Positions 44,788 to 53,549 of a DNA stretch of 64,000 nt are shown in pieces; within the stretch, counting starts at the first letter, position 1, and each line of letters starts with the position of its first letter. The position numbers and the translations under genes were made by a program. The stretch comes from Lentibacillus jeotgali. GTDB taxonomy: Bacteria; Bacillota; Bacilli; Bacillales; Amphibacillaceae. The notes beneath the pieces are model-generated. The model was not told the origin of the DNA, made no database searches, and worked only from the letters and a program-made list of their open reading frames with translations. The stretch is taken from contig NZ_AGAV01000022.1 of NCBI RefSeq assembly GCF_000224785.1, positions 1 to 64,000 on the forward strand, given 5' to 3'.

Positions 44788-45963
44788 GTGAAGGAAGCAG
44801 TAATTGTTGCGGGTGCAAGAACCCCTGTAGGAAAAGCGAATAAAGGTTCATTGGCCAGCACAAGACCCGATGACCTGGCAGCCTTAACGATTAAAGAAAC
44901 ATTAAAACGCGCGGGAGATTATGACGGGAATATCGATGACGTGATTATCGGCTGTGCGATGCCGGAAGCCGAGCAAGGCATGAATATGGCGCGCAACATT
45001 GCCGGTCTTGCCGGTCTCAGAAAAGATGTTCCCGGCATCACGATTAACCGTTATTGCTCATCCGGACTGCAAAGCATTGCATATGCAGCAGAACGTATTA
45101 TGGTCGGTGCAAGTGATACAATCATCGCCGGCGGGACAGAGTCCATGAGCTTAATTCCAATGGGCGGGCATGTGATTAAGCCGAATACGAAGCTTGTTCA
45201 GAATGCACCGGGATATTACATGCAAATGGGCCACACTGCTGAAGAAGTGGCCAAACGTTTTGGCATTTCAAGAGACGAACAAGATGAATTTGCTGTCCGG
45301 AGTCACCAGCGCGCAGCAAAAGCGCTTGAAGAAGGTAAATTCAAAGATGAAATCGTGCCGGTCGAAGTGACTGAGCGCGTGATTGGCAAAAAGAATAACG
45401 TTGAAGAGAAAACATTGAAGTTTGAAATGGATGAAGGGGTACGCGCGAGCACAACAAAAGAAATTCTCGGCAATCTGAAGCCGGCATTTTCCGCAACGGG
45501 CTCCGTAACAGCAGGAAACTCCTCGCAAATGAGTGATGGAGCAGGCACTGTTCTCGTGATGGACCGTGAAAAGGCTGATTCAGAAGGTCTAGAGCCGCTT
45601 GCCAAATTTCATTCATTTGCTGTGGCGGGTGTTGAACCGGAGATCATGGGGGTCGGTCCCGTCCAAGCTGTACCGAAAGCGTTGAAAATTGCTGGGCTGG
45701 ATTTATCTGACATCGGCTTGATTGAATTGAATGAGGCGTTTGCTTCACAGTCAGTCCGTGTCATTCAGGCACTTGATCTGGACCCGGATATTGTCAATGT
45801 TAACGGCGGGGCCATCGCACTCGGTCATCCGCTTGGCATGACTGGGACAAAATTGACACTGAGCCTCATTCATGAGATGAAGCGCCGCAACGTACAATAT
45901 GGTGTTGTCACCATGTGTATCGGAGGCGGCATGGGAGCAGCCGGCGTGTTTGAACTCTTGTAA
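44788..45963 (+). CDS. fadA: Acetyl-CoA C-acyltransferase (3-ketoacyl-CoA thiolase) FadA
   Basis: A 391-residue thiolase cleaving 3-ketoacyl-CoA in the last step of beta-oxidation. The acyl-accepting Cys is in INRYCSSGLQSIA (about 91), the His in GGAIALGHPLGMTGTK (about 349) and the second Cys in VVTMCIGGGMGAAGVFE (about 379). GTG start with GAGGGGGAG upstream. Contiguous with fadN, but separated from fadE by 580 bases of repeats. Confidence 0.96.
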   Translation: MKEAVIVAGARTPVGKANKGSLASTRPDDLAALTIKETLKRAGDYDGNIDDVIIGCAMPEAEQGMNMARNIAGLAGLRKDVPGITINRYCSSGLQSIAYAAERIMVGASDTIIAGGTESMSLIPMGGHVIKPNTKLVQNAPGYYMQMGHTAEEVAKRFGISRDEQDEFAVRSHQRAAKALEEGKFKDEIVPVEVTERVIGKKNNVEEKTLKFEMDEGVRASTTKEILGNLKPAFSATGSVTAGNSSQMSDGAGTVLVMDREKADSEGLEPLAKFHSFAVAGVEPEIMGVGPVQAVPKALKIAGLDLSDIGLIELNEAFASQSVRVIQALDLDPDIVNVNGGAIALGHPLGMTGTKLTLSLIHEMKRRNVQYGVVTMCIGGGMGAAGVFELL

Positions 45964-46127
45964 GCTATGAATCTTGTTGAAATTTAGTTCTAGTCTGTTG
46001 AAAAGGCGTAAATGCTAACTCGCACGAATTCAAAGGATTGTAAAAGCTTGTTGTTCTTGACACAAAATCCATAAACTGCGACATAGTGTTTTGGTTGATT
46101 TCCGCTGCGGGCAGTCGCACACCTTAG

Positions 46128-46262
46128 GGCAACGCTTCAGTTTCCTCGGAAGCAAAGACCGCTTCCTGCGGGAGCAGAGGCATAGGTGAGACCCCGCAGA
46201 ACGGAGTTCGAGGAGGCTCACCAGCCGCCCGCTTTCCCGCAGGAGTCTCCTGCCCTCCGCTC
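46128..46262. repeat. G+C-rich palindromic intergenic element, copy between fadA and fadE
   Basis: It contains CTTCCTGCGGGAGCAGAGGC, then GGTGAGACCCCGCAGAACGG, GAGGAGGCTCACCAGCCGCC and CTTTCCCGCAGGAG. TGAGACCCC, GAGGAGGCTCA and CAGCCGCCC occur in the same order in the element at 59282-59398. CCTGCGGGA and TCCCGCAGG form its internal arms. The flanks 45964-46127 hold no gene. Confidence 0.7.
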
Positions 46263-46322
46263 CAATCAACGCCATGTCAGCGCGTGTATTTTGTTCACGA
46301 CATCTGAGTACGAGGAGTCCTC

Positions 46323-46448
46323 TCGCGCGAAATCTGGAGGGTGTCGCGCGATTTCGTGCTACTCTCGCGCGAAATCCAGGGAATGTCGCGCGATTTCATG
46401 CCACCCTCGCGCGAAATCTGGAGGGTGTCGCGCGATTTTGCAACTGCG
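46323..46448. repeat. 21 bp tandem array with six TCGCGCGA palindromes
   Basis: The 8-base palindrome TCGCGCGA starts at 46323, 46344, 46365, 46386, 46407 and 46428, every 21 bases without exception. Units alternate between TCGCGCGAAATC and TCGCGCGATTTC, giving a 42-base higher unit. Spacers such as TGGAGGGTG recur. It lies about 100 bases ahead of the fadE start, with a plain AT-rich stretch (46449-46543) between. Confidence 0.92.
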
Positions 46449-46543
46449 TAATAAGCAGCAAAATATACAAAAAGGACCTTGAATATCGTATCAAAGAAAT
46501 TTGATGCAATGGAAAAATTCCAATATGGAAAGGAACGATTAAT

Positions 46544-48328
46544 ATGAGTGAAACAACAGAGAAGTTGTTCAAAGGCGGCGGATTTTTAACAGAAGACCTG
46601 CGAGCTGAAGATGTGGTGACACCTGAAGATTTTACCGAAGAACATAAAATGATCGGTAAAACGACCGATGACTTTATTGATGGTGAAGTTTTACCCAAAA
46701 TTGACAATCTGGAAAATCATGAATTTGAGCATTCCGTTGACCTGATTAGAAAGGCAGGTGAGCTGGGACTGCTTGGCGCGGACATTCCGGAAGCATATGG
46801 CGGACTAAACCTGGATAAAATCAGCTCAGCCATCATCACCGAAAAATTTGCACGTGCCGGTGGTTTTTCGATAACACATGGCGGACACGTCGGTATTGGA
46901 ACGCTGCCAATCGTATTTTTTGGAAACGAGGAGCAAAAGGAGAAATATTTACCGAAATTAGCTACCGGGGAGAAGATCGCGGCTTACGCATTGACAGAAC
47001 CAAGTGCGGGTTCTGACGCCATGAGCGGGAAAACTACAGCAACATTGAATGAAGCAGGCACCCATTATATTCTGAACGGTGAAAAACAATGGATTACCAA
47101 CTCAGCTTTTGCGGACGTATTTGTTGTTTATGCGCAGGTGGAAGGCGATAAATTCACAGCATTCATCGTTGAGCGCGAATTCCCTGGTGTTTTAACAGGA
47201 CCTGAGGAAAAGAAGATGGGTATCAAGAGTTCCTCAACCCGAACACTGATTTTGGAGGATGCTGAAGTGCCGGTTGAGAATTTGCTCGGTGAAAAAGGAA
47301 AAGGTCACAAAATTGCCTTCAATATCCTGAACGTAGGTCGCTATAAACTTGCTATGGGCGGTGTCGGCGGCTCCAAGAACGCAATCGAAGTGGCAACGAA
47401 ATACGTTAATGAACGAAAACAATTCAACACGCCGATTTCAAGTTTTTCATTGACTCAGGAAAAGCTGGCAACACTGGCGGTTAGAACATATGCCAACGAA
47501 AGCGCCGTTTACCGTACAGTCGGATTATTTGAGCAGCGGATGGGTTCATTGACAGACGAACAGTTGAAAGACGGCAGAGAAGTGGCAAAAGCGATCGCTG
47601 AATATCAAATTGAGTGTTCGTTGAATAAATTCTCGGCCACAGAATGTCTCGATCATGTTGTGGATGAAGCTGTCCAACTCCATGGCGGTTACGGCTTCAT
47701 GGAGGAGTATGAAGTGGCGAGAATGTACCGTGACTCCCGGATTAATCGGATTTTTGAAGGAACCAATGAAATCAACCGTCTGATTGTGCCCGGAACGCTG
47801 ATGAAAAAAGCCATGAAAGGTGAATTGCCGCTTCTTCAGGAAGCACAAAAACTCCAGGAAGAACTCATGATGATGATGCCTGAAGAAATCGGCGATGCTA
47901 CTTTGGAGCAGGAAAAATATCTGTTGAAAAACGCCAAGAAAATGGTGTTGCTCGGTGCTGGCCTGGCTGCACAAAAATATCAGCAGAAGCTGGAAAACGA
48001 GCAGGAAATTCTGGTTAATCTGGCAGATATGGTCAATGAAATATACAATATGGAAGCGGCCGTCCTGCGTACCGAAAAAGCAATCAATAAAGATGGTGAA
48101 GATAAACACAAGCAGAAGCTTCTATACACACAGGTATATGTGCAGGAAGCCTTTAACCGGATTGAAGCAGATGCAAAAGAATCACTTATCGCTGTTGAAG
48201 AAGGCGATAACCTGAGAATGATGCTGTCATCTCTGCGTAAGCTGACACGTCACACGCCAACAAACGTGATTGCCAAAAAACGTGAAATTGCAGCAAAGAT
48301 CATTGAAGAAGAAAAATATGTTGTCTGA
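46544..48328 (+). CDS. fadE: Acyl-CoA dehydrogenase FadE
   Basis: A 594-residue FAD-dependent enzyme for the first step of beta-oxidation, the length of B. subtilis FadE (YusJ). YALTEPSAGSDAMSGKTTA (about 147-165) and QWITNSAFADVFVVYA bind flavin. VQLHGGYGFMEEYEVARMYRDSRINRIFEGTNEINRL (about 377-413) carries the signature near the catalytic Glu. A C-terminal extension of about 160 helical residues is typical of this type. ATG 46544 follows GAAAGGAA. It belongs with fadN-fadA by order, but repeats intervene. No separate promoter was recognised. Confidence 0.95.
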   Translation: MSETTEKLFKGGGFLTEDLRAEDVVTPEDFTEEHKMIGKTTDDFIDGEVLPKIDNLENHEFEHSVDLIRKAGELGLLGADIPEAYGGLNLDKISSAIITEKFARAGGFSITHGGHVGIGTLPIVFFGNEEQKEKYLPKLATGEKIAAYALTEPSAGSDAMSGKTTATLNEAGTHYILNGEKQWITNSAFADVFVVYAQVEGDKFTAFIVEREFPGVLTGPEEKKMGIKSSSTRTLILEDAEVPVENLLGEKGKGHKIAFNILNVGRYKLAMGGVGGSKNAIEVATKYVNERKQFNTPISSFSLTQEKLATLAVRTYANESAVYRTVGLFEQRMGSLTDEQLKDGREVAKAIAEYQIECSLNKFSATECLDHVVDEAVQLHGGYGFMEEYEVARMYRDSRINRIFEGTNEINRLIVPGTLMKKAMKGELPLLQEAQKLQEELMMMMPEEIGDATLEQEKYLLKNAKKMVLLGAGLAAQKYQQKLENEQEILVNLADMVNEIYNMEAAVLRTEKAINKDGEDKHKQKLLYTQVYVQEAFNRIEADAKESLIAVEEGDNLRMMLSSLRKLTRHTPTNVIAKKREIAAKIIEEEKYVV

Positions 48329-48344
48329 TTTAAGCAACGGAAAT

Positions 48345-48380
48345 CTGCTCCCGGCCAGATAGGCTGCGGAGCAGTTTTTG
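48345..48380 (+). terminator. Rho-independent terminator after fadE
   Basis: CTGCTCC pairs with GGAGCAG and is followed by TTTTTG. Confidence 0.85.
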
Positions 48381-48518
48381 TTATAAAAGAAAAACCCGAA
48401 GTTCACAACTTCCGGCTGAAATATTCACAATTATAGCCATAAAAATAATTCTGGTCGCCTGAGAGTGTTAATTTTGCTATAATGAATGTATCTATTTTAT
48501 AGCAGAGGAGAGAAGCAC

Positions 48519-48875
48519 ATGGCATTAACGTTTTACTGGTACCCGAAATGCGGTACGTGTCAAAAAGCTAAAAAGTGGCTCGACGGACATGACATTGATT
48601 ATACAAGCATACATATTGTAGAAGAACCACCTACGAAGGAACAACTGTTGGACTTTATTTCCAAAAGTGGCATGTCGCCGAAAAAGTTCTTCAATACAAG
48701 TGGAAAAAAGTATCGTGAACAAAATATGAAGGAAAAAATTAAGGATGCGAGTACCGAAGAAATGGCGGAGTGGCTGGCCTCGGACGGCATGCTGATCAAA
48801 CGGCCGATCGTGACAGACGGCGAGAAAGTGACAGTTGGATTTAAAGAAGATACATTCACCGAAACCTGGCTGTAA
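48519..48875 (+). CDS. yusI: Arsenate reductase/Spx family protein (YusI-like)
   Basis: A 119-residue thioredoxin-fold protein. The redox motif is YPKCGTCQKAKKWL (CxxC at about 11-14), with KRPIVTDGEKVTVGF near the C-terminus. It belongs to the ArsC/Spx group, and its place between fadE and gcvH equals B. subtilis yusI. True arsenate reduction is unlikely to be its main role; the function is unknown. ATG 48519 follows AGAGGAGAG. Confidence 0.88.
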   Translation: MALTFYWYPKCGTCQKAKKWLDGHDIDYTSIHIVEEPPTKEQLLDFISKSGMSPKKFFNTSGKKYREQNMKEKIKDASTEEMAEWLASDGMLIKRPIVTDGEKVTVGFKEDTFTETWL

Positions 48876-48958
48876 AAATAGAATGTTATACTAGAAAAAC
48901 ACAGAGCTTCCTAGTATAGTTATGGTTACCGTTGCAATGATTTAATGGAGGGATATTT

Positions 48959-49342
48959 ATGAGCTTACCACAAGATTTGTTTTATACTGAAGAACATGAA
49001 TGGGTGAAAAAAGAGGACGGAAAAGTTCGGATAGGGATTACGGACTTTGCACAGGATGAACTTGGTGACATTGTCTTTGTCGAGTTGCCTGAAGTTGGTG
49101 ATGAAATTGAGGTTGATGAGCCATTCGGCAGTGTCGAGTCTGTTAAGACGGTTTCAGAATTGTATGCCCCGATCAGCGGGAAAATCGTCGAAATTAACGA
49201 GGAGCTTGAAGACAGCCCGGAATTCGTTAATGAATCACCTTATGACAAAGCCTGGATGGTTGTTTTGGAACCGTCCAATGAGTCTGACGTCGATCAGTTA
49301 TTATCTGCTGAGCAATACGAAGAAGCCATTAACAATGATTAA
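48959..49342 (+). CDS. gcvH: Glycine cleavage system H protein
   Basis: A 127-residue lipoyl carrier. The lipoylated Lys is in [16 protein letters not shown] (Lys63). Besides carrying the aminomethyl group in glycine cleavage, GcvH of bacilli is the relay for lipoyl transfer to the 2-oxoacid dehydrogenases. This explains its place away from gcvPT. ATG follows GGAGGGATATTT. Confidence 0.96.
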   Translation: MSLPQDLFYTEEHEWVKKEDGKVRIGITDFAQDELGDIVFVELPEVGDEIEVDEPFGSVESVKTVSELYAPISGKIVEINEELEDSPEFVNESPYDKAWMVVLEPSNESDVDQLLSAEQYEEAINND

Positions 49343-49357
49343 TAACAATCGATGATG

Positions 49358-49399
49358 AAAAAGCTGACTCACTCTCAGATGTGAAGGTCGGCTTTTTTA
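49358..49399 (+). terminator. Rho-independent terminator after gcvH
   Basis: AAAAAGCTGAC pairs with GTCGGCTTTTTT (one mismatch or wobble) over a 19-base loop. Confidence 0.8.
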
Positions 49400-49471
49400 A
49401 TCGTTAATGGTTTCCAATCATATAATATCTGTACCCCCCATCATGGTGTTTTCTTAAGGAGTGCAATATAG

Positions 49472-49825
49472 ATGACAGAGTACACCGAAAAAGTTATCAT
49501 TGTGGAAGGGTTGACCGATAAAAAGCAAATCAAAAAAGTGATTGCTGAGGATGCAGAAATTATCTGTACAAACGGAACACTTGGCGTGGAAAAATTTGAT
49601 GAGCTTCTCGAGGACTATGACCTCGACAACCGGGATGTTTATATTTTGGTTGACGAAGACAGTCCGGGCATCAGGCTTCGCAATCAGCTGTCACGCGAGC
49701 TTCCGCATGCCGAACATATCTATGTCAGCAGTGAATATCGCGAAGTGGCGACAACACCTGATAATATACTGGCTGCTGAACTGGCAGGGAAACGAATTGA
49801 GGTTAATCCGATTTTTCTGATTTAG
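49472..49825 (+). CDS. yusF: Toprim domain protein (YusF-like)
   Basis: A 117-residue single-domain Toprim protein. The catalytic Glu is in VIIVEGLTDKKQIKKV (about 8-23) and the metal-binding Asp pair in VYILVDEDSPGIRLR (about 60-74). This is the fold of primases, topoisomerases and the ribonuclease M5 family. Gene order matches B. subtilis yusF. Target nucleic acid unknown. AAGGAGTG upstream. Confidence 0.88.
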   Translation: MTEYTEKVIIVEGLTDKKQIKKVIAEDAEIICTNGTLGVEKFDELLEDYDLDNRDVYILVDEDSPGIRLRNQLSRELPHAEHIYVSSEYREVATTPDNILAAELAGKRIEVNPIFLI

Positions 49826-49835
49826 GGTGATTTTT

Positions 49836-50150
49836 TTGCAGCAGGTAACTGATGATATATTGCAGCAGGAACGTTATTTATTATATATTTATACACCATT
49901 ATGTGGTACTTGTGCACTTGCAAGAACGATGCTTGATAAAATCGAATCGGTTCATCAGCAGGATATTTTTTATGAAATGAATGCGTCACTCAACCCTGAA
50001 TTTATGCAGGATTACAAAGTCGAAAGTGTCCCTTGCCTGCTGATCAAGGAAGGCGGGGAAATCAGGGATAAAGTTTACGCTTTCAAGTCGATTGCCAACA
50101 TATACAGCTATTTGATGGACTACAAGCCGGAGCTGTTTGCTACAAGTTAA
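49836..50150 (+). CDS. yusE: Thioredoxin-family protein (YusE-like)
   Basis: About 104 residues with a thioredoxin fold. The redox motif is YTPLCGTCALARTML (CGTC) and the cis-Pro segment is VESVPCLLI. TTG at 49836 is preferred: AGGGTGA, made by the end of yusF, lies five bases upstream. A GTG at 49827 is the alternative. It directly follows yusF, as in B. subtilis. It probably reduces a cytoplasmic disulfide; the partner is unknown. Confidence 0.82.
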   Translation: MQQVTDDILQQERYLLYIYTPLCGTCALARTMLDKIESVHQQDIFYEMNASLNPEFMQDYKVESVPCLLIKEGGEIRDKVYAFKSIANIYSYLMDYKPELFATS

Positions 50151-50215
50151 TTTTATTGACAGCCGGTACAAGGGCATGGTATCCTTTTAAAGTCGATTGG
50201 TAAATGAATATGAAT

Positions 50216-50390
50216 TTTCTCTTATCCAGAGCGGTGGAGGGGCTGGCCTTATGAAACCGCGGCAACCTCAAATCAAAGTTATTTGAAAGGTGCCAATTCC
50301 TGCGAAGCGGATGCTTTGGCAGATAGGGGAACGTGAAGATGATATACACACGTCTTTCTGTTCTCTTACAGAAAGGCGTTTTTCTTTTAG
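50216..50390 (+). promoter_or_regulatory. SAM riboswitch (S-box) with terminator
   Basis: S-box words in order: CTTATCCAGAGCGGTGGAGG, GGCTGGCC, TATGAAACC, GCGGCAACC, then GGTGCCAATTCCTGC, GCGGATGC and GGCAGATAGGGGAA. The 5' TTCTCTTATC and GATAGGGGAA close the P1 stem. The terminator is CGTCTTTCTG with CAGAAAGGCG followed by TTTTTC (50351-50388). When SAM is bound, metNIQ transcription should stop here. Confidence 0.96.
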
Positions 50391-50511
50391 ATTTGATTTT
50401 CTAAATGAAAAAATGCCATCATTCACAGATCAATGATTCCCGGCATCTTACCTTAAAGCGAAGTAATGCTATTGTTAGATACGGACATAGTAACAATGAA
50501 GGAGGAAAACC

Positions 50512-51546
50512 TTGATATCGATAGAGGGTTTAACAAAGATTTTTTCAACAACAACAAAGAATCGGATAACGGCTGTCGATGATTTGACCCTTGATATTAA
50601 AGAAGGTGAGATATTTGGCGTTATTGGTTACAGCGGCGCCGGCAAAAGTACATTTGTTCGTCTGGTCAACAGGCTGGAAGAACCATCTGCCGGAAAAGTA
50701 GTCATCGATAATCAGGATATTACAACATTAAATTCCAATCAGCTGCGTCTCACCCGTCAGGAAATTGGCATGATTTTTCAGCATTTTAATCTGCTCTGGT
50801 CACGAACAGTGAAAGATAATATCGCATTTCCGCTGGAGATCTCCGGGGTGCCAAAACGTGAACGGGAAGAGCGTGTTGGGGAACTCATCAAACTTGTCGG
50901 TTTAGCCGGCCGGGAAAACGCCTATCCATCACAATTAAGCGGCGGCCAGAAGCAGCGTGTCGGAATTGCAAGGGCACTTGCAAACAGACCGAAAGTACTT
51001 CTCTGTGATGAGGCAACTTCTGCTCTTGACCCGGAAACGACGAATGCGATTCTTGATTTGCTTGTTGATATCAATGAAAAGCTGGGTTTGACCATTATCC
51101 TGATTACGCACGAAATGCATGTTATTCGTAAGATTTGTAATCAGGTGGCCGTGATGGAAGAAGGACGAATCGTCGAACAAGGCGATGTGCTTGATGTGTT
51201 CCTGCATCCGAAACAGCGGGTCACCAAAAAGTTTGTAGAACAGGTGATGGGAACTGAAGGTGAACATAACGGTGTCGAAGAACTAGTTAATATGTATGAA
51301 AGTGGAAAAATCGTTAGACTGCATTTTGTTGGTGAATCCGCAAATCAGGCGCTTATCAGCCATGTTGCCAGATCATTTAACATTGACATCAATATTTTGC
51401 AGGGAAAAATTACACAAATGCAGCAGGGCGCATATGGCACATTGTTCGTTCAAATCGATGGCCATACGGATGAAATTGAACGCGCTATAACCTATATAAC
51501 GGATGAGACCTCTGTGGAAGTGGAGGTGGTCCGGAATGTGGAATAA
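50512..51546 (+). CDS. metN: Methionine ABC transporter ATP-binding protein MetN
   Basis: A 344-residue ATPase with Walker A GYSGAGKST (about 38-46), signature LSGGQKQRVGIA (about 142-153), Walker B VLLCDEATSALDP and the switch His in ILITHEMHVI. The C-terminal NIL domain (about 270-344) senses methionine and gives feedback inhibition in this family. TTG start with AAGGAGG six bases upstream. Overlaps metI by 11 bases and is controlled by the SAM riboswitch. Confidence 0.95.
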   Translation: MISIEGLTKIFSTTTKNRITAVDDLTLDIKEGEIFGVIGYSGAGKSTFVRLVNRLEEPSAGKVVIDNQDITTLNSNQLRLTRQEIGMIFQHFNLLWSRTVKDNIAFPLEISGVPKREREERVGELIKLVGLAGRENAYPSQLSGGQKQRVGIARALANRPKVLLCDEATSALDPETTNAILDLLVDINEKLGLTIILITHEMHVIRKICNQVAVMEEGRIVEQGDVLDVFLHPKQRVTKKFVEQVMGTEGEHNGVEELVNMYESGKIVRLHFVGESANQALISHVARSFNIDINILQGKITQMQQGAYGTLFVQIDGHTDEIERAITYITDETSVEVEVVRNVE

Positions 51547-52204
51547 TCTGTTTCCGAATATCGAGATGCAGGATTTATGGGTCGCAACTTATGAAACATT
51601 TTACATGACGATTTTTGCACTGATCGGCACATTTATTTTTGGTATATTGCTGGGCCTCCTGCTTTATCTGACTATGAAAGGCGGCATCTGGCAGAATAAA
51701 ATACTTAACATAATGGTTGCCTCAATCGTCAATATATTCAGGGCCATACCATTTATCATTTTAATTTTATTGCTGTTCCCGTTTACCGACTTCCTGATTG
51801 GAACGATCCGCGGTCCGAATGCAGCACTGCCGGCATTAATCATTGGCTCGGCACCATTTTACGGGCGGCTTGTTGAAATTGCCCTGAAAGAAGTGGATAA
51901 AGGTGTTATCGAGGCGGCAAAGGCCATGGGCGCGAAAACCAGGACAATTATTTTTCGGGTTCTGCTCCCGGAATCGATGCCAGCACTTGTTTCGGGTATT
52001 ACCGTTACAGCAATCAACCTGATTGGCTATACAGCTATGGCTGGTGTCATCGGTGCCGGAGGATTGGGAAATTATGCGTACTTTTTCGGATTCCAGCGGC
52101 GAGAGTTTGATGTCGTATTTGTATGTACAGTTCTAATCGTATTAATCGTATTTTTATTCCAATTCATAGGTGATTATATTTCAAACAAAATAGATAAAAG
52201 GTAA
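51536..52204 (+). CDS. metI: Methionine ABC transporter permease MetI
   Basis: A 222-residue permease with five helices and the EAA-loop EVDKGVIEAAKAMGAKTRTIIFRVLLPES (about 118-146) that docks to MetN. ATG 51536 lies inside the end of metN, with TGGAGGTGG upstream, so the genes are coupled. The equivalent B. subtilis gene is metP (yusB). Confidence 0.94.
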   Translation: MWNNLFPNIEMQDLWVATYETFYMTIFALIGTFIFGILLGLLLYLTMKGGIWQNKILNIMVASIVNIFRAIPFIILILLLFPFTDFLIGTIRGPNAALPALIIGSAPFYGRLVEIALKEVDKGVIEAAKAMGAKTRTIIFRVLLPESMPALVSGITVTAINLIGYTAMAGVIGAGGLGNYAYFFGFQRREFDVVFVCTVLIVLIVFLFQFIGDYISNKIDKR

Positions 52205-52206
52205 AG

Positions 52207-52310
52207 AGAAACTTCATTCAGTGGAGTGTTTTCCTCCACTAAATGTTAGTAGAACCGAATCGGGCATTTATGAACAGTTAGCCGCCGTTCTGTGGCGGGC
52301 TATTTGTCCA
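52207..52310 (+). repeat. Full-length copy (b) of the ATTCAGTGG leader repeat
   Basis: GAAACTTCATTCAGTGGAG and TCCTCCACTAAATG form the first hairpin (AGTGGAG with CTCCACT). Next come AGAACCGAATCGGGCATTTA and a second hairpin, GTTAGCCGCC with GGCGGGCTAT. It lies between metI and metQ inside the operon, about 35 bases ahead of the metQ start. This is the best-defined member of the family. Confidence 0.75.
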
Positions 52311-52345
52311 TTAGATGCTGGATAAAAAGAAGGAGCGAGACAGAC

Positions 52346-53167
52346 ATGAAAAAAGGCTTGGCGTTTGTATCATTATTATTAGTTGTTTTACTGGCAGCAT
52401 GCGGGGGATCGGGAAGTGGCGACAACACTGAAATAAAAGTCGGTGCATCCAGTACACCGCACGCTCAGATTTTAGAGGAAGCAAAGCCGATTCTTGAGGA
52501 AAAAGGCATCACTCTGACAATTGAAGAGTATCAGGATTATGTTTTACCAAACGAAGACCTTTCAAATGGAGAAATTGATGCAAACTACTTCCAGCACATT
52601 CCTTATTTGAAAGGGCAGATTGAGGACATTGGCTATGATTTCACTCATCTTGGCGGTATTCATATAGAACCGATGGGTATTTACTCCAAGGATTTCAACA
52701 GCATTGATGAGGTTGCTGAAGGGACCGAAGTGCTGATGAGCCGCTCTGTTGCAGACCATGGACGCGTTCTCGGATTGCTTGAACGTGAGGGGCTGATCAA
52801 ACTGGCTGAGGATGTTGAAACGGTCAATGCGACGACAGACGATATTGTGGAAAACCCGAAAAATCTGACGTTCTCATATGATTATGATGCAGCAACATTG
52901 CCTAATTTATATGAAACAGAAGAAAATACCTTGGTTGCGATTAATACAAACTATGCAATCGGCGCTAATTTGAACCCATCAGAGGACGCTCTCATTCTGG
53001 AGGGTAATGAATCTCCATATGTGAATGTGGTAGCAGTGAAAAAGGAAAACAAGGACAACGAAACTCTCAACACTTTAGTGGATGTGCTGCACTCTGAAGA
53101 AATTCAAAGCTTTATCAAAGAAGAGTTCAACGGTGCTGTGGTGCCGGTTGACGGCAAATCGGAGTAA
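52346..53167 (+). CDS. metQ: Methionine ABC transporter substrate-binding lipoprotein MetQ
   Basis: A 273-residue NlpA-family binding protein. The signal KKGLAFVSLLLVVLLAAC places the acylated Cys at about 19. Binding-fold segments: IKVGASSTPHAQILE, NYFQHIPYLKG and INTNYAIGANLNPSEDA. ATG 52346 follows GAAGGAG. The gap of 141 bases after metI is filled by the structured repeat, which could set the level of MetQ relative to MetNI. Confidence 0.95.
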   Translation: MKKGLAFVSLLLVVLLAACGGSGSGDNTEIKVGASSTPHAQILEEAKPILEEKGITLTIEEYQDYVLPNEDLSNGEIDANYFQHIPYLKGQIEDIGYDFTHLGGIHIEPMGIYSKDFNSIDEVAEGTEVLMSRSVADHGRVLGLLEREGLIKLAEDVETVNATTDDIVENPKNLTFSYDYDAATLPNLYETEENTLVAINTNYAIGANLNPSEDALILEGNESPYVNVVAVKKENKDNETLNTLVDVLHSEEIQSFIKEEFNGAVVPVDGKSE

Positions 53168-53371
53168 AGGCGATTTTTAGGGAATCCACAGCATTTGGCA
53201 GTAATTTGCTCTATATTTAAATACAACACAGCTTAATCGCAACAGCCATAATATTTCTCAACTCTGTCGTTTACACGCGTTTAAATGCGAATTGTCGAGG
53301 TACTATAGATATGGTATTCTTGATATCGTAATCAAACGAAAGGATGGTTCACTATTAATAGTGGAATAAAA

Positions 53372-53542
53372 ATGCATTACACGCCAGAAATGGAAAAAGC
53401 AATGCAGCAATCAAACAAAATGGGCTATGTCGAATATGAAAGGAACCTTGATAACCGCATAGCCGTTGAAAAAAGACGACAGAATGAATATGAGAAATGT
53501 AAACACATGGTAGCTGAAATTGATAGTCACATTCATAATTGA
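53372..53542 (+). CDS. Small hypothetical protein, 56 residues
   Basis: The frame begins MHYTPEMEKAMQQSNKMGYV, is highly charged and helical, and ends EIDSHIHN. The binding site (GTGGAAT) is weak, but a perfect terminator follows the stop by seven bases, which supports a transcribed unit. No family recognised. The preceding 53168-53371 has no gene. Confidence 0.5.
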   Translation: MHYTPEMEKAMQQSNKMGYVEYERNLDNRIAVEKRRQNEYEKCKHMVAEIDSHIHN

Positions 53543-53549
53543 TAGAAAT

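Noticed and set aside
46323-46448. CRISPR-like regular repeats
   Set aside because: The 8-base repeat is too short, the spacers are short and similar to each other, and there are no cas genes. The same holds for 40983-41102.
47546-48109. Long open frame of 187 codons antisense to fadE
   Set aside because: A shadow frame produced by the codon bias of fadE; no start site, promoter or domain.
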